A model generated the notes under the pieces. That model was not told the DNA's origin. It was given only the letters and a program-made list of their open reading frames with translations, and searched no databases. From an uncultured Cryomorphaceae bacterium (GTDB lineage Bacteria; Bacteroidota; Bacteroidia; Flavobacteriales; Schleiferiaceae): a DNA stretch of 64,000 nt. The stretch's first letter is position 1, and each line of letters begins with the position of its first letter. Made by a program: the position numbers and the translations under genes. Below are positions 1 through 8,931 of this stretch, piece after piece. The stretch lies in assembly GCA_913049845.1 (NCBI GenBank), contig CAJWZE010000004.1, forward strand, positions 1-64,000, given 5' to 3'.

Positions 1-2740
1 ACACAGCGCCTACGATTACCACACTCAGTGGTACGGTTACAATAGCCTTGGATGCTAATGGTGCTGCGACGATTACTTCATCGGATGTGGTAAGTGCTAC
101 AACGGACAACTGTTCTTCGACACTTACGGTATCTGTTTCACCAAGTACGTTTGATTGTGACGATATAGGAAGCAACACAGTAACCATTACGGCTACGGAT
201 GGAGCTGGAAATGCTACTACAGCGACCAAGTCGGTTACAGTAGTAGATAATACAGCGCCAAGTATTGCGGTGGTATCTTCTGCGGTGACTGTAGCCTTGG
301 ATGCAAATGGTGCTGCGACGATTACTTCATCGAGTGTAATGTCTAGCACATCAGACAACTGTACGAGTTCACCAACGGTGACTATTACTCCGAGCACGTT
401 TAGCTGTTCAGACTTAGGAAGTAACACAGTAACTATTACCTCTACTGATGGATCGGGCAATGCTACTACGGCTACGAAAGCGATAACAGTAGTAGACAAT
501 ACGGCACCGACGATTACGGCGAACGCTGCGACATTGACTTTAGATGCTAATGGTGTTGCAGTTCTATCTAGTTCAGCGGCAACGGCAGCGGACAACTGTT
601 CGTCATCGCCGAGCATCTCTTACAGCCAGAGCACGTTTACTTGTGCGGACTTAGGATCGAACTCTGTAACGGTAACGGCTACGGATGCTAGTGGTAATGC
701 TGCTACTGCGACTATGACGGTTACAGTTCAGGACAACACAGCGCCTACGATTACCACACTCAGTGGTACGGTTACAATAGCCTTGGATGCCAATGGTGCG
801 GCAACTGTCGGCACGAATGATGTGGTTTCTAGCGTAACTGATAACTGCGGTACTCCAACGGTAACTATTACTCCAAGCAACTTCGGTTGTGCGGATTTAG
901 GTACGAATACTGTAACGATATCTGCAATTGATGCTTCTGGTAACTCGGCTACATCACAAGTCACATTGACTGTAGTTGATAACAGTGCTCCTACAATTAC
1001 AACAGTATCTGGCGCGGTTACCGTCGCACTAGATGCGAATGGTGCGGGCTCTGTTTCTCTAAGCGATATTGTGGCAAGCGTAACAGATAACTGTACCGCT
1101 TCAGCAACTGTAACATTGAGCACAACAAGCTTCGACTGTAGTGATATAGGTAGTAATACCATTACAATCACTGCTACAGACGCTTCAGGGAATGTTAAAA
1201 CTGCTACTAAAACCGTAACGGTAGTAGATAATACAGCACCGATAATTACTGCGCCAGTTTCAATTACACTAAACTTGGGTTCAAGCGGTGCGGTTAGTTT
1301 GCCATTGAGCACAGCTTCTGCTACGGACAACTGTTCCGGTGCGCCAAGCATAATTTACAGTGCGACAAACTTTAGCTGTACCGATTTAGGGTCTAACACG
1401 GTAAATATTACGAGTCAAGATGCTAGTGGCAATATTTCATCAGCAACAATGATCGTTATTATACAGGACAATATAGCACCATTGCTTTCTCTGTCTCCGA
1501 TACCAGTCACCTTGGCTCTTGATGCAAATGGATTAGCAAGCTTATCGATAGCACAACTTGTGAGCTCTGCCTCAGACAACTGTTCAAACGTTACTTTAAG
1601 CGTTTCTGCGAGCAGCTTCGGTTGTTCAGACCTTGGCGCCAATACAGTAACTGTAACAGCCACTGATGCTTCTGGAAATAGTACAACAGCTACTGCGTTG
1701 GTAACCGTTACGGATCAAATGGCACCAACAATTTCAATTATAGGGTCAGCAGTTACAGTATACCTTGATGCGAATGGATCAGGTTCAATCTCAACTTCTG
1801 ATGTGGTATCTAGTACAACAGATAATTGTACGACAGCCCCAACAGTTACCCTGAGCAATACGAGCTACAGCTGTGCGGATCTAGGGAGTAATACGGTAAT
1901 AATCACTGCAACTGATGGTAGCGGTAATTCTTCTACGGCTTCAAAAAATGTTACAGTAGTTGACACAATCGCTCCAACAATTACTACTCCAGCTTCATTG
2001 ACCTTGAATTTGGGTTCGGGCGGGACAGTAAGTTTGCCAGCAACAACTGCATCAGCAACAGATAACTGTTCAGGTTCTGTAACTCTAACCTATAGTGCAT
2101 CCTCATTTGATTGCTCAGACGTTGGTTCCAATACGGTTACAGTTACTTCTACAGATGCTAATGGTAATGCTGCGACTGCGACCATGACGGTTACAGTTCA
2201 AGATAATATCGCGCCAGTATTAGCACTGTACACTTCGGTACCATCGTTAGCACTTGATGCTTCTGGTTCAGCTTCACTTTCTGCAGGTCAGCTTATAAGT
2301 TCAGTATCTGATAATTGTAGTGGTGTAACTATTTCGATTAGCCCGAGCAGCTTCGGATGTTCTGACCTCGGCTCGAATACTGTAACCGTAACAGCAACAG
2401 ATGCGAACGGAAACAGTACGACAGCAACAACTTCCGTAACGGTAGTTGATAACATTGACCCGGTAGTTACAACGGTGGCTGCTCCAGCAGATGTTGTTCT
2501 AGGTGCGAACGGTACGGCGACTATCACTCAAGCGATGGTGGTAGCTAGTGCGACAGATAACTGTACAACTTCGCCAACTGTTACAATTACACCTTCGATA
2601 GTGGACTGTTCGGAACTTGGTTCCACTACCATCACTATCCTAGCGACAGATGGTTCAGGTAACGTTGGAATGGCAACAGTAAATGTTACAGTAGTAGACC
2701 AAGATGCTCCGGTTATTGTTTCTGCACCAGCAGATACGAC
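1..2740 (+). repeat. Tandem ~245-nt coding repeats arranged in a ~735-nt super-repeat
   Basis: The coding repeats of the adhesin show a higher order. Every third unit ends in a QDN variant with a TMTVTVQDN-like strand (units 3, 6 and 9), and units 4, 7 and 10 share a FGC motif. Bases 1-55 are identical to bases 736-790, a spacing of exactly 735 nt or 245 codons. This indicates recent in-frame duplication of a three-unit block. More distant units have drifted, especially at synonymous sites. Confidence 0.85.
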
Positions 2741-3647
2741 GCTGGCAGCATGTAATGCACAATTAGTTTACAACTACAACGTAACGGATAACTGTGGTTA
2801 CACTGCGAATCTGCTTACGGGTAATGCTTCTGGTTCGATATTCCCTGTAGGAACCACTACGGTGACCTACGAATTTAGCGATGCGAGTGGAAATAGTGTT
2901 ACACACTCGTTCGATGTAACGGTAGATACCTTAGGAACATACAACTTGCCGGCGAATACAGAATTCTGTGTTGACAATGGACCAGTTGATTTATCAGTGG
3001 GTCAGACAGGCCTAACCTACGTAGGTGACGGTATGTCTGTTGACGGTCAAACGTTCCAGCCAGCTACAGCAGGTGTGGGTTTACACACTTTGAGCTTCAC
3101 ATTCACAGATCCTAATGGCTGTGTTCAGGTAGGCAGCTTATCTGTAAGAGTATACCCAGTACCAGCCCAACCGACAGTTCTTCAAGTATTGCCAACTGTC
3201 CTCGAATCATCGGTGACAGGAGCGAGATACCAGTGGTTCAAGAACGGTGTATGGATGCCAGGTGAGAATTCTAAGCAACTGAACATTGTAATGGGTGGTA
3301 ACTACCAAGTGAAAGTGTTTAACGCTTACGATTGTGATAGAATGTCGACAGGTTTAGTGATCTCATCGACTGGTTTATCTATCGATGAAGTGTTCAGTAC
3401 ATTGAACATTTTCCCCAATCCAACCCAATCTGCAGTTGTACTTGAGTTTGGTGTATCGCTTGAAAGCGACATGACGATTCAAGTAATGGACATTGCAGGT
3501 CGAACGATTTATTCAAATACAATTACTGCAGGTACGCAGGTATACAGAATCGACCTTTCTCAATTCATGGCTGGGTCATACCAGATGATTTTGAGAGACA
3601 ACGTAACTGGCGCAGCTTCAGTAGAACAAATTATTAAAGTAGACTAA
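3..3647 (+). CDS. Giant repeat adhesin with T9SS type A sorting domain (5' end outside window)
   Basis: The reading frame is open from base 3, so the track start (a TTG at 48) is only an artefact of the window edge and the gene begins upstream. The visible part has about twelve tandem HYR/Ig-like units of roughly 80 residues. Each runs from an APxI start through LDANG, DNC, a second F-x-C cysteine and a TDASGN-like motif to VVDN or VQDN. The two cysteines recur in nearly every unit and probably form a disulfide. After the repeats come an Ig-like stretch and a C-terminal tail of about 75 residues beginning LNIFPNPTQSAVVLEFG, a typical type A (Por_Secre_tail) T9SS signal. Such proteins are exported through the outer membrane and attached to the surface or released. 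Adhesion is inferred from architecture. The OmpA-like gene follows 2 nt downstream and is probably cotranscribed. Confidence 0.9.
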   Translation, partial: TAPTITTLSGTVTIALDANGAATITSSDVVSATTDNCSSTLTVSVSPSTFDCDDIGSNTVTITATDGAGNATTATKSVTVVDNTAPSIAVVSSAVTVALDANGAATITSSSVMSSTSDNCTSSPTVTITPSTFSCSDLGSNTVTITSTDGSGNATTATKAITVVDNTAPTITANAATLTLDANGVAVLSSSAATAADNCSSSPSISYSQSTFTCADLGSNSVTVTATDASGNAATATMTVTVQDNTAPTITTLSGTVTIALDANGAATVGTNDVVSSVTDNCGTPTVTITPSNFGCADLGTNTVTISAIDASGNSATSQVTLTVVDNSAPTITTVSGAVTVALDANGAGSVSLSDIVASVTDNCTASATVTLSTTSFDCSDIGSNTITITATDASGNVKTATKTVTVVDNTAPIITAPVSITLNLGSSGAVSLPLSTASATDNCSGAPSIIYSATNFSCTDLGSNTVNITSQDASGNISSATMIVIIQDNIAPLLSLSPIPVTLALDANGLASLSIAQLVSSASDNCSNVTLSVSASSFGCSDLGANTVTVTATDASGNSTTATALVTVTDQMAPTISIIGSAVTVYLDANGSGSISTSDVVSSTTDNCTTAPTVTLSNTSYSCADLGSNTVIITATDGSGNSSTASKNVTVVDTIAPTITTPASLTLNLGSGGTVSLPATTASATDNCSGSVTLTYSASSFDCSDVGSNTVTVTSTDANGNAATATMTVTVQDNIAPVLALYTSVPSLALDASGSASLSAGQLISSVSDNCSGVTISISPSSFGCSDLGSNTVTVTATDANGNSTTATTSVTVVDNIDPVVTTVAAPADVVLGANGTATITQAMVVASATDNCTTSPTVTITPSIVDCSELGSTTITILATDGSGNVGMATVNVTVVDQDAPVIVSAPADTTLAACNAQLVYNYNVTDNCGYTANLLTGNASGSIFPVGTTTVTYEFSDASGNSVTHSFDVTVDTLGTYNLPANTEFCVDNGPVDLSVGQTGLTYVGDGMSVDGQTFQPATAGVGLHTLSFTFTDPNGCVQVGSLSVRVYPVPAQPTVLQVLPTVLESSVTGARYQWFKNGVWMPGENSKQLNIVMGGNYQVKVFNAYDCDRMSTGLVISSTGLSIDEVFSTLNIFPNPTQSAVVLEFGVSLESDMTIQVMDIAGRTIYSNTITAGTQVYRIDLSQFMAGSYQMILRDNVTGAASVEQIIKVD

Positions 3648-3649
3648 CC

Positions 3650-4852
3650 ATGAAAGGATTTAAATCCGCATTATGTTTCTTGGCAATCGTATGCAGTGCT
3701 GCTGTTTACGGCCAATCTGATGAAGCCATTCGCCGCAGCGAATTGACCGTTTCATTCAACGCCAATATGGTAGAAGGAGTAAACGGCCTTGGTAATAGTG
3801 ACCTTGGCACTTTTGCCACAAATTGGGGAGCAAGCCCATTCGGAAGTTCATTGACCTACACATACAATTTCAGCCCCATAGCCGGATTGTGGGCAGGAGG
3901 TTTTTATGGCCAAGTAGCTGGATTGAATGAGGTAGAGCAATTTGACACCGAAGCCTTCGGTTTCGGAGCCGGTTTACGCCTACACCCATTATCATTCACT
4001 TCAAGCTTTCTAAATGGTATTTACGTTGATGGCGGTATTGGTTACACTTCTTATACAGCCTCGCGTCACTTTATTAGTGACGCCGCGATGATGGTTCCTC
4101 CTTTTACTGGGGCAGCATTGACCTACCTGGGAAAACTTGGATATGAAACAGGATTAACACAAAACTTGAAATTAGATATTGGATTAGGTTTTACTTCAGT
4201 CCAGTCTGATGACTTCGACGGTTGGGCTTTTGACGGCGAGCCATCAGATGGGATTTTTAGCCCTTCTGTTGGCATTACTTATGTGTTTGGTGATAAATCA
4301 ACGCGCTCTATGAGCGAGATGACGGCAATGGACCTTATTAACAGCGAAATGCAGTTGGATGGATACGCGACGGACGAGGATGTTGCGAAGCTCGAGAAAG
4401 CTCTTAAGCGCGACGCTAGGGCCCTCAAAGAACTTCGTAATAGCTTAAGCAAATATGTTCCAGAAGATCAGTTAGAGGGTATTATACTGGAGATCATGAA
4501 GAGCACTACCAATCTCACTGTTGAACGCGGCGAGTTGAAAGGCGTAATTTCTGTGTACTTTGACTTTGATTCATACATCATCAAGGAGGAGTACAGAAAA
4601 GAGATAAACGAGTTCTTTAAAGAGTACAACGACGCGTCGAACAAAATTCTTCTCGTAGGCTATGCTGATATTTACGGCACACAAACGTACAACGAGAATT
4701 TGAAGAGCGATCGAGTTCAAGCGGTTATTGAAATGTTGATCAATGATTACGACATTAATAAAGATGTGATTAACTCTCAAATCGGTGAGATTAAGGTGAG
4801 CAATGTTGCACAGCAATATTTAAACCGCCGTGTAGATATCTTCGTATACTAG
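3650..4852 (+). CDS. OmpA-family outer membrane protein
   Basis: This 400-residue protein starts with a signal peptide that ends near AVYGQ. A probable beta-barrel of about 190 residues follows, rich in G-x-G and aromatic alternation and ending in SVGITYVFGD. Next is a charged helical linker (about residues 225-290) and then a C-terminal OmpA domain with VYFDFDSYIIKEEYR, LVGYADIYGTQTYNENLKSDR and LNRRVDIFVY. OmpA domains bind peptidoglycan, so the protein likely links the outer membrane to the wall. The ATG lies 2 nt after the adhesin stop, which suggests one operon and a role in anchoring or secreting that adhesin. The barrel is not a recognisable PorP/SprF, the more usual partner of such adhesins. 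Confidence 0.85.
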   Translation: MKGFKSALCFLAIVCSAAVYGQSDEAIRRSELTVSFNANMVEGVNGLGNSDLGTFATNWGASPFGSSLTYTYNFSPIAGLWAGGFYGQVAGLNEVEQFDTEAFGFGAGLRLHPLSFTSSFLNGIYVDGGIGYTSYTASRHFISDAAMMVPPFTGAALTYLGKLGYETGLTQNLKLDIGLGFTSVQSDDFDGWAFDGEPSDGIFSPSVGITYVFGDKSTRSMSEMTAMDLINSEMQLDGYATDEDVAKLEKALKRDARALKELRNSLSKYVPEDQLEGIILEIMKSTTNLTVERGELKGVISVYFDFDSYIIKEEYRKEINEFFKEYNDASNKILLVGYADIYGTQTYNENLKSDRVQAVIEMLINDYDINKDVINSQIGEIKVSNVAQQYLNRRVDIFVY

Positions 4853-4873
4853 CAAAAGAGTATTACCTATTTG

Positions 4874-4903
4874 GACCCTGGAGCCTGGGCTTCAGGGTCT
4901 TTT
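4874..4903 (+). terminator. Rho-independent terminator after the adhesin-ompA operon
   Basis: GACCCTG at 4874-4880 pairs with CAGGGTC at 4893-4899. The stem continues inward (AGCC/GGCT type pairing) to a small loop and is followed by TCTTTT. It begins 22 nt after the ompA-like stop codon. Confidence 0.85.
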
Positions 4904-4908
4904 CGTTC

Positions 4909-4943
4909 AAACGTCCACTCCATTTCTGGAATGGGCGTTTTTT
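4909..4943 (+). terminator. Second, back-up terminator hairpin
   Basis: An outer stem AAACG/CGTTT and an inner stem CCATT/AATGG, with a bulge on the 5' side, run into a six-base T tract. It sits directly behind the first terminator, so the two act in tandem. Confidence 0.6.
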
Positions 4944-5010
4944 GTGCCAATTCACACCGTAAACCCTCAGTTGTTTTTCGTAAATTTTACCAAACTAAAA
5001 CACTCTATTT

Positions 5011-7452
5011 ATGTCAACTTCAATTATTGACGTGACCGCGTCATTGAATTTGACCCCTACCTACCTACTCATTATTGGTGCTTTAGTCGGTTATTTCCGA
5101 CATCAGCACGAAGGCAAAAAAGTTCCTGGATCGTTAAGTATTCCTAAAGACCTTTTGAAGTCAACAGACTTTAACAAGCTGTGGACACTACTCTACGTCT
5201 TACTACTTCCACTATCTTGGGTGGTAAACGTATTTGCACATGCAGTCTACGCATTGATGTGGCTAGTCAACAGCATAGGCATCATTGTTCGCTGGGCTGC
5301 CATTAAACTCTATTGGTTGTGGCACCAAATCGTAATCGGCTTAGGCGGATTTTTGTTTTACATATTATGGCATTACCTAGTTAAATGGCCGTATCGGTTG
5401 TTTAGCAGAATGCTCAGCACATTCTTTAGCTCGTTCGACTGGGGGGCTTATAAAAACACCTACAGAACAGCAGCTATAGCCTCTCTAATCGGAGTATCGG
5501 GATTCTTGATTGACGATATTTTAGATTTAGAGATGTTCCAATTTTCTGATGTATCCCCCTTGTTAGGGGCAATCGTTCTTCTTAGCGCTGTGGGTTCACA
5601 TATGTCGGCAGCAATGGGAGTGAAGGAAAAAGGAATGCGTCCAACATATGCAGCACTATTAATCACGGCGGTTCTGGCATTCGCAGCACAGACTATTGCG
5701 CAAGATTATTTGATGCTTAATGAAGCAGCTGGAATTCTTGGGGGTGTCGTACTGGGCGTATCGTTTGTAACCTGGGTATATAGCATCCTTATTTCTGCTG
5801 CCCTGGTCCAATTCCTTTCTCTTCTAGTCCCAGCATACTTATCTACCGAAGGTCCATTCAAATGGTTAGATGCACTACGAGTAGCATTTGCCTCAAGATG
5901 GCTAAAGAGTATTGGCTCTATTGCTGTAGCTGTGATTGCATACAACACACTAGGCCTTTGGATATACGAAAACGTGAAGCAGGTTGCTGCGGAACCTTAC
6001 AGTGAATACGTAGCTGTTGTCGATGATAGGATGACAGAAAACGATTCTGATATGGTTGAAGCACAAGCGGATTTAATGGCTGCCATATCTGCAGAGGAGC
6101 CTTCGGCAGATGATTTGGCAAGCGCATACAGGAAGATCAGAGCTATCGAAGCTGGAAATTCTTTTTGGAGCGCAGTTCCTATAGAGCTAAGCGATGTCAT
6201 TTACATAGATGTAAACAAGCCATTTACTACAGAGGAATCGGATGTTGAAGTTGCCCAAAGCGCAGTTGCAGACTTTGATTCATTAGCCGCCTTTAAAGTT
6301 TCAGAATTTGATGCGGCAATCGAGCAAGCCCTCGTTGATGTTTCCATCGCGGAGGCAGAGAGAAATAGAATATTAAGCAGTGGCATTACTGCCAGTGAAG
6401 ACGGCCGTATAGAAAATGGTGAGCGTATGCGTTTCGGTATGCCCATTCCAGTGGATGCGGATAATCTCAAATGGCGTATCACAGACGACGAAGGCGATAC
6501 AATATCGCGCAGAATAGGATCTACGCTTGCTTACAAATTTAGCTCCGGCTCCTACGAAGTTTATGCCGCACCTATCAATGGTTGCGGTACTGGACAGTGG
6601 TCTTCGTTCAGTTTAGGTGTTAATGAATCACCAGAATCACCGCTTCGCATAGGTGTTCCAAGAGGACGCAAAGAAGTATGTGTTGGCGACGAGTATACCT
6701 ATACTGTTCAAGGAGGAATGGACATCTATGTGTGGACCGTTCCTAGCGGCGCTGAGATTGTCGAGGAGAAAGACAATAGAGCCACAGTGAACTGGGGAAG
6801 CACCTCGGGGGATGTGAGTGTGTACGGTATACTGGATGGCGAGCAGTCAAACACTTCTAATCTTTATGTTACTGTTAGCGGTATACCTGGTGCGTCATTG
6901 AGTGATGCAGGAAGTGCGAGTAACGATAGCCCTGAAGAATTTGAAAACGTTCAAGACAACTACTCAGTTTTGGCTGAGGAAGCTGACGCGAAGGTGGATG
7001 CAGCACAAGAGGCACTCACTTCCTTAGAAGAAGATAAAGCAGTATACGAAGTTTATGCAGCGAACGAATCGACAAGACTAAATGCTAAGATGGTAGACGT
7101 TGAAAAACGTTACTCATCGAATACCACTCAGATGATTATGAGCTGGTTGGGTAAGGCACTCTTCTTGTTTGTGGCTTGTCTACTGCTTGCCATCGTATTG
7201 AACTTCCTAGTTCTTTGGGCTTCAAGATACTTCGGCGGACTCTACAACTACGACCAAGACGGCCCAACGTACTTCCGTAGTTCGTTAGGAGACTACCAGA
7301 GCAATTACGACGGCTTCCCGTACTTAGGGCTATTCGTACTTGTAGTAATAATTGTAGGTGGCGGCCTCTTAGGAATTTCAGCCACACAAGATCTATCTCA
7401 AACTCTTCAAGAGGGTGATTTTCCAACTTTATACGAGCTGATTCGACGATAA
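5011..7452 (+). CDS. Polytopic membrane protein with PKD-like domain and coiled coils, function unknown
   Basis: I do not recognise this 813-residue protein as a named family. The N-terminal 320 residues contain about seven hydrophobic segments, including TYLLIIGALVGYF near the start and a Trp/Leu-rich hairpin at about 55-125. A long extramembrane region follows (about 325-700). It has helical, Ala/Glu-rich coiled-coil stretches, a beta-rich section, and a PKD/Ig-like domain around residues 555-605 (VCVGDEYTYTVQGG, VWTVPSGAEI). A second coiled coil leads to a transmembrane segment (ALFLFVACLLLAIVLNFLVL) and a final one near the C-terminus. PKD-like domains are normally extracytoplasmic, so the central region is probably periplasmic. 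The gene stands alone between terminators. A role in envelope structure is a guess from the layout only. Confidence 0.8.
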   Translation: MSTSIIDVTASLNLTPTYLLIIGALVGYFRHQHEGKKVPGSLSIPKDLLKSTDFNKLWTLLYVLLLPLSWVVNVFAHAVYALMWLVNSIGIIVRWAAIKLYWLWHQIVIGLGGFLFYILWHYLVKWPYRLFSRMLSTFFSSFDWGAYKNTYRTAAIASLIGVSGFLIDDILDLEMFQFSDVSPLLGAIVLLSAVGSHMSAAMGVKEKGMRPTYAALLITAVLAFAAQTIAQDYLMLNEAAGILGGVVLGVSFVTWVYSILISAALVQFLSLLVPAYLSTEGPFKWLDALRVAFASRWLKSIGSIAVAVIAYNTLGLWIYENVKQVAAEPYSEYVAVVDDRMTENDSDMVEAQADLMAAISAEEPSADDLASAYRKIRAIEAGNSFWSAVPIELSDVIYIDVNKPFTTEESDVEVAQSAVADFDSLAAFKVSEFDAAIEQALVDVSIAEAERNRILSSGITASEDGRIENGERMRFGMPIPVDADNLKWRITDDEGDTISRRIGSTLAYKFSSGSYEVYAAPINGCGTGQWSSFSLGVNESPESPLRIGVPRGRKEVCVGDEYTYTVQGGMDIYVWTVPSGAEIVEEKDNRATVNWGSTSGDVSVYGILDGEQSNTSNLYVTVSGIPGASLSDAGSASNDSPEEFENVQDNYSVLAEEADAKVDAAQEALTSLEEDKAVYEVYAANESTRLNAKMVDVEKRYSSNTTQMIMSWLGKALFLFVACLLLAIVLNFLVLWASRYFGGLYNYDQDGPTYFRSSLGDYQSNYDGFPYLGLFVLVVIIVGGGLLGISATQDLSQTLQEGDFPTLYELIRR

Positions 7453-7473
7453 TAGAAATTTCAGTATGTTTAG

Positions 7474-7504
7474 AGGGCTCGCCGTAAGGCGGGCCCTTCT
7501 TTTT
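7474..7504 (+). terminator. Rho-independent terminator after the membrane protein gene
   Basis: AGGGCTCGCC (7474-7483), loop GTAA, then GGCGGGCCCT (7488-7497): a 10-bp stem with one G-T wobble, followed by TCTTTTT. Confidence 0.9.
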
Positions 7505-7633
7505 CTATCTCATAGTTGTCAATTACCACAGGGGTTTATCCAGCTTCTTTAAGAGTCACAAAGGCTTATTATCCAATGTGTCCTAAGCCACTGGTTATCA
7601 GTATTCTTTTCATTGGTAAATAGTTTTGGTCTG

Positions 7634-8911
7634 TTATCTGACCATCCCCGCTGCAACTGTTTCGTTGGTTGCTTCGTCAACTAGAATGATAGACCCGGTC
7701 ACTCTGTTGACCGTGTAGTAGTCTGCGAAAAGAGGTTTTGTTGACCTGAGTTTTACTCGGGCGATGTCATTCATTTTGATGGCCTTGTCCCCTTGGATTC
7801 TGTGGAGAGTGTTGATGTCCATTTTGTATTGAATATCTGTGATCATTGCTCTTGCTTCGGCTGTGGTGTGTTTGATCACATACTTTGCTCTTGGGCGTGG
7901 TGGCTTCGCGTTTAGCCAGCAAAGCATTACGTCAAGGTCTTGCTGCCCTTCAGGTCTGTTCTCACTGCGTACTAATACATCCCCTCTGCTGATGTCTATG
8001 TCATGTTCTAAGGTGATAGTAACACTTTGAGGAGGGAAAGCTTCTTCAAGCTCACCTGTCATTGTGTGGATGGCGTCAATCCTACTCTCCAATCCTGAAG
8101 GCAAGGCTACCACGCTGTCTCCTTTTTTGAAGATACCACCGGCTACTCGTCCAGCGTATCCCCTAAAGTCGTGGTATTGGTCACTGTGAGGGCGAATAAC
8201 TGTTTGAACCGGGAACCGGCAATCTCTAAGGTTATGGTCCGAAGAGATGTGAACGGTTTCTAGGTTGTGGAGGAGGGTACCGCCTTCATACCAGCTCATT
8301 TTATCTCCGCGAGATACTACGTTGTCTCCGTGGAGGGCAGACATAGGTACAAAGCGTACGTCTTTAACACTGAGCTTAGCGGCAAAATCGGTATATTCTT
8401 TAACTACTTTATCGTAGGCAAGCTGGCTGTAGTCTACGAGGTCCATCTTGTTGATACAAACGAAGATGTGTGGTATCTGTAGGAGGGAAGCTATGAAAGT
8501 ATGGCGCTTCGTTTGTTCAATAACTCCATTGCGCGCATCTACAAGGATGAGTGCAAGGTTAGCTGTTGAGGCACCAGTTACCATGTTGCGTGTGTATTGA
8601 ACGTGTCCTGGTGTATCTGCTATAATAAACTTACGCTTTGGCGTTGCGAAGTAGCGGTAGGCTACATCAATGGTAATGCCTTGCTCACGCTCGTCTTTTA
8701 AACCGTCGGTAAAGAGACTCAGGTCTACGTGCTCGAGGCCTTTCTTTTTTGAGGATTGTTCAACCTGCTGGACCTGGTCCTCGAAAATGCTCTTGCTATC
8801 GTAAAGGAGACGTCCAATCAAAGTGGATTTACCATCGTCAACACTACCCGCAGTGGTGAAGCGAAGTAGTTCCATATCTAAATATCCTTGGGTATCGAAA
8901 TTGTTTTCCAT
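7634..8911 (-). CDS. cysN: Sulfate adenylyltransferase GTPase subunit CysN
   Basis: CysN is the GTP-hydrolysing subunit of ATP sulfurylase, which with CysD makes adenosine 5'-phosphosulfate (APS) from ATP and sulfate in the cytoplasm. The 425-residue protein has the translation-factor-type G domain: P-loop AGSVDDGKST (about 21-30), DTPGH for G3 and NKMD for G4. Beta-barrel domains follow, with REQGITIDVAYRYF as the switch region. It ends where stand-alone CysN proteins end; there is no fused APS kinase domain, and CysC is a separate gene here. It is last in a leftward cysC-cysD-cysN operon, 20 nt after cysD. The short N-terminal extension before MELLRFTTAGS is typical of Bacteroidota. Confidence 0.95.
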   Translation of the reverse strand: MENNFDTQGYLDMELLRFTTAGSVDDGKSTLIGRLLYDSKSIFEDQVQQVEQSSKKKGLEHVDLSLFTDGLKDEREQGITIDVAYRYFATPKRKFIIADTPGHVQYTRNMVTGASTANLALILVDARNGVIEQTKRHTFIASLLQIPHIFVCINKMDLVDYSQLAYDKVVKEYTDFAAKLSVKDVRFVPMSALHGDNVVSRGDKMSWYEGGTLLHNLETVHISSDHNLRDCRFPVQTVIRPHSDQYHDFRGYAGRVAGGIFKKGDSVVALPSGLESRIDAIHTMTGELEEAFPPQSVTITLEHDIDISRGDVLVRSENRPEGQQDLDVMLCWLNAKPPRPRAKYVIKHTTAEARAMITDIQYKMDINTLHRIQGDKAIKMNDIARVKLRSTKPLFADYYTVNRVTGSIILVDEATNETVAAGMVR

Positions 8912-8931
8912 CGTTTCTTATGCTTTGATGG

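Noticed and set aside
728-2527. Long minus-strand ORFs under the adhesin (207, 82 and 79 residues)
   Set aside because: They are shadows of the repeats on the other strand. Their low-complexity V/T/S composition mirrors the coding repeats, and the plus frame carries clear domain motifs.
1-2740. CRISPR-like periodic repeats
   Set aside because: The period is about 245 nt, repeats are in-frame coding and diverged, with no short identical repeats and unique spacers.
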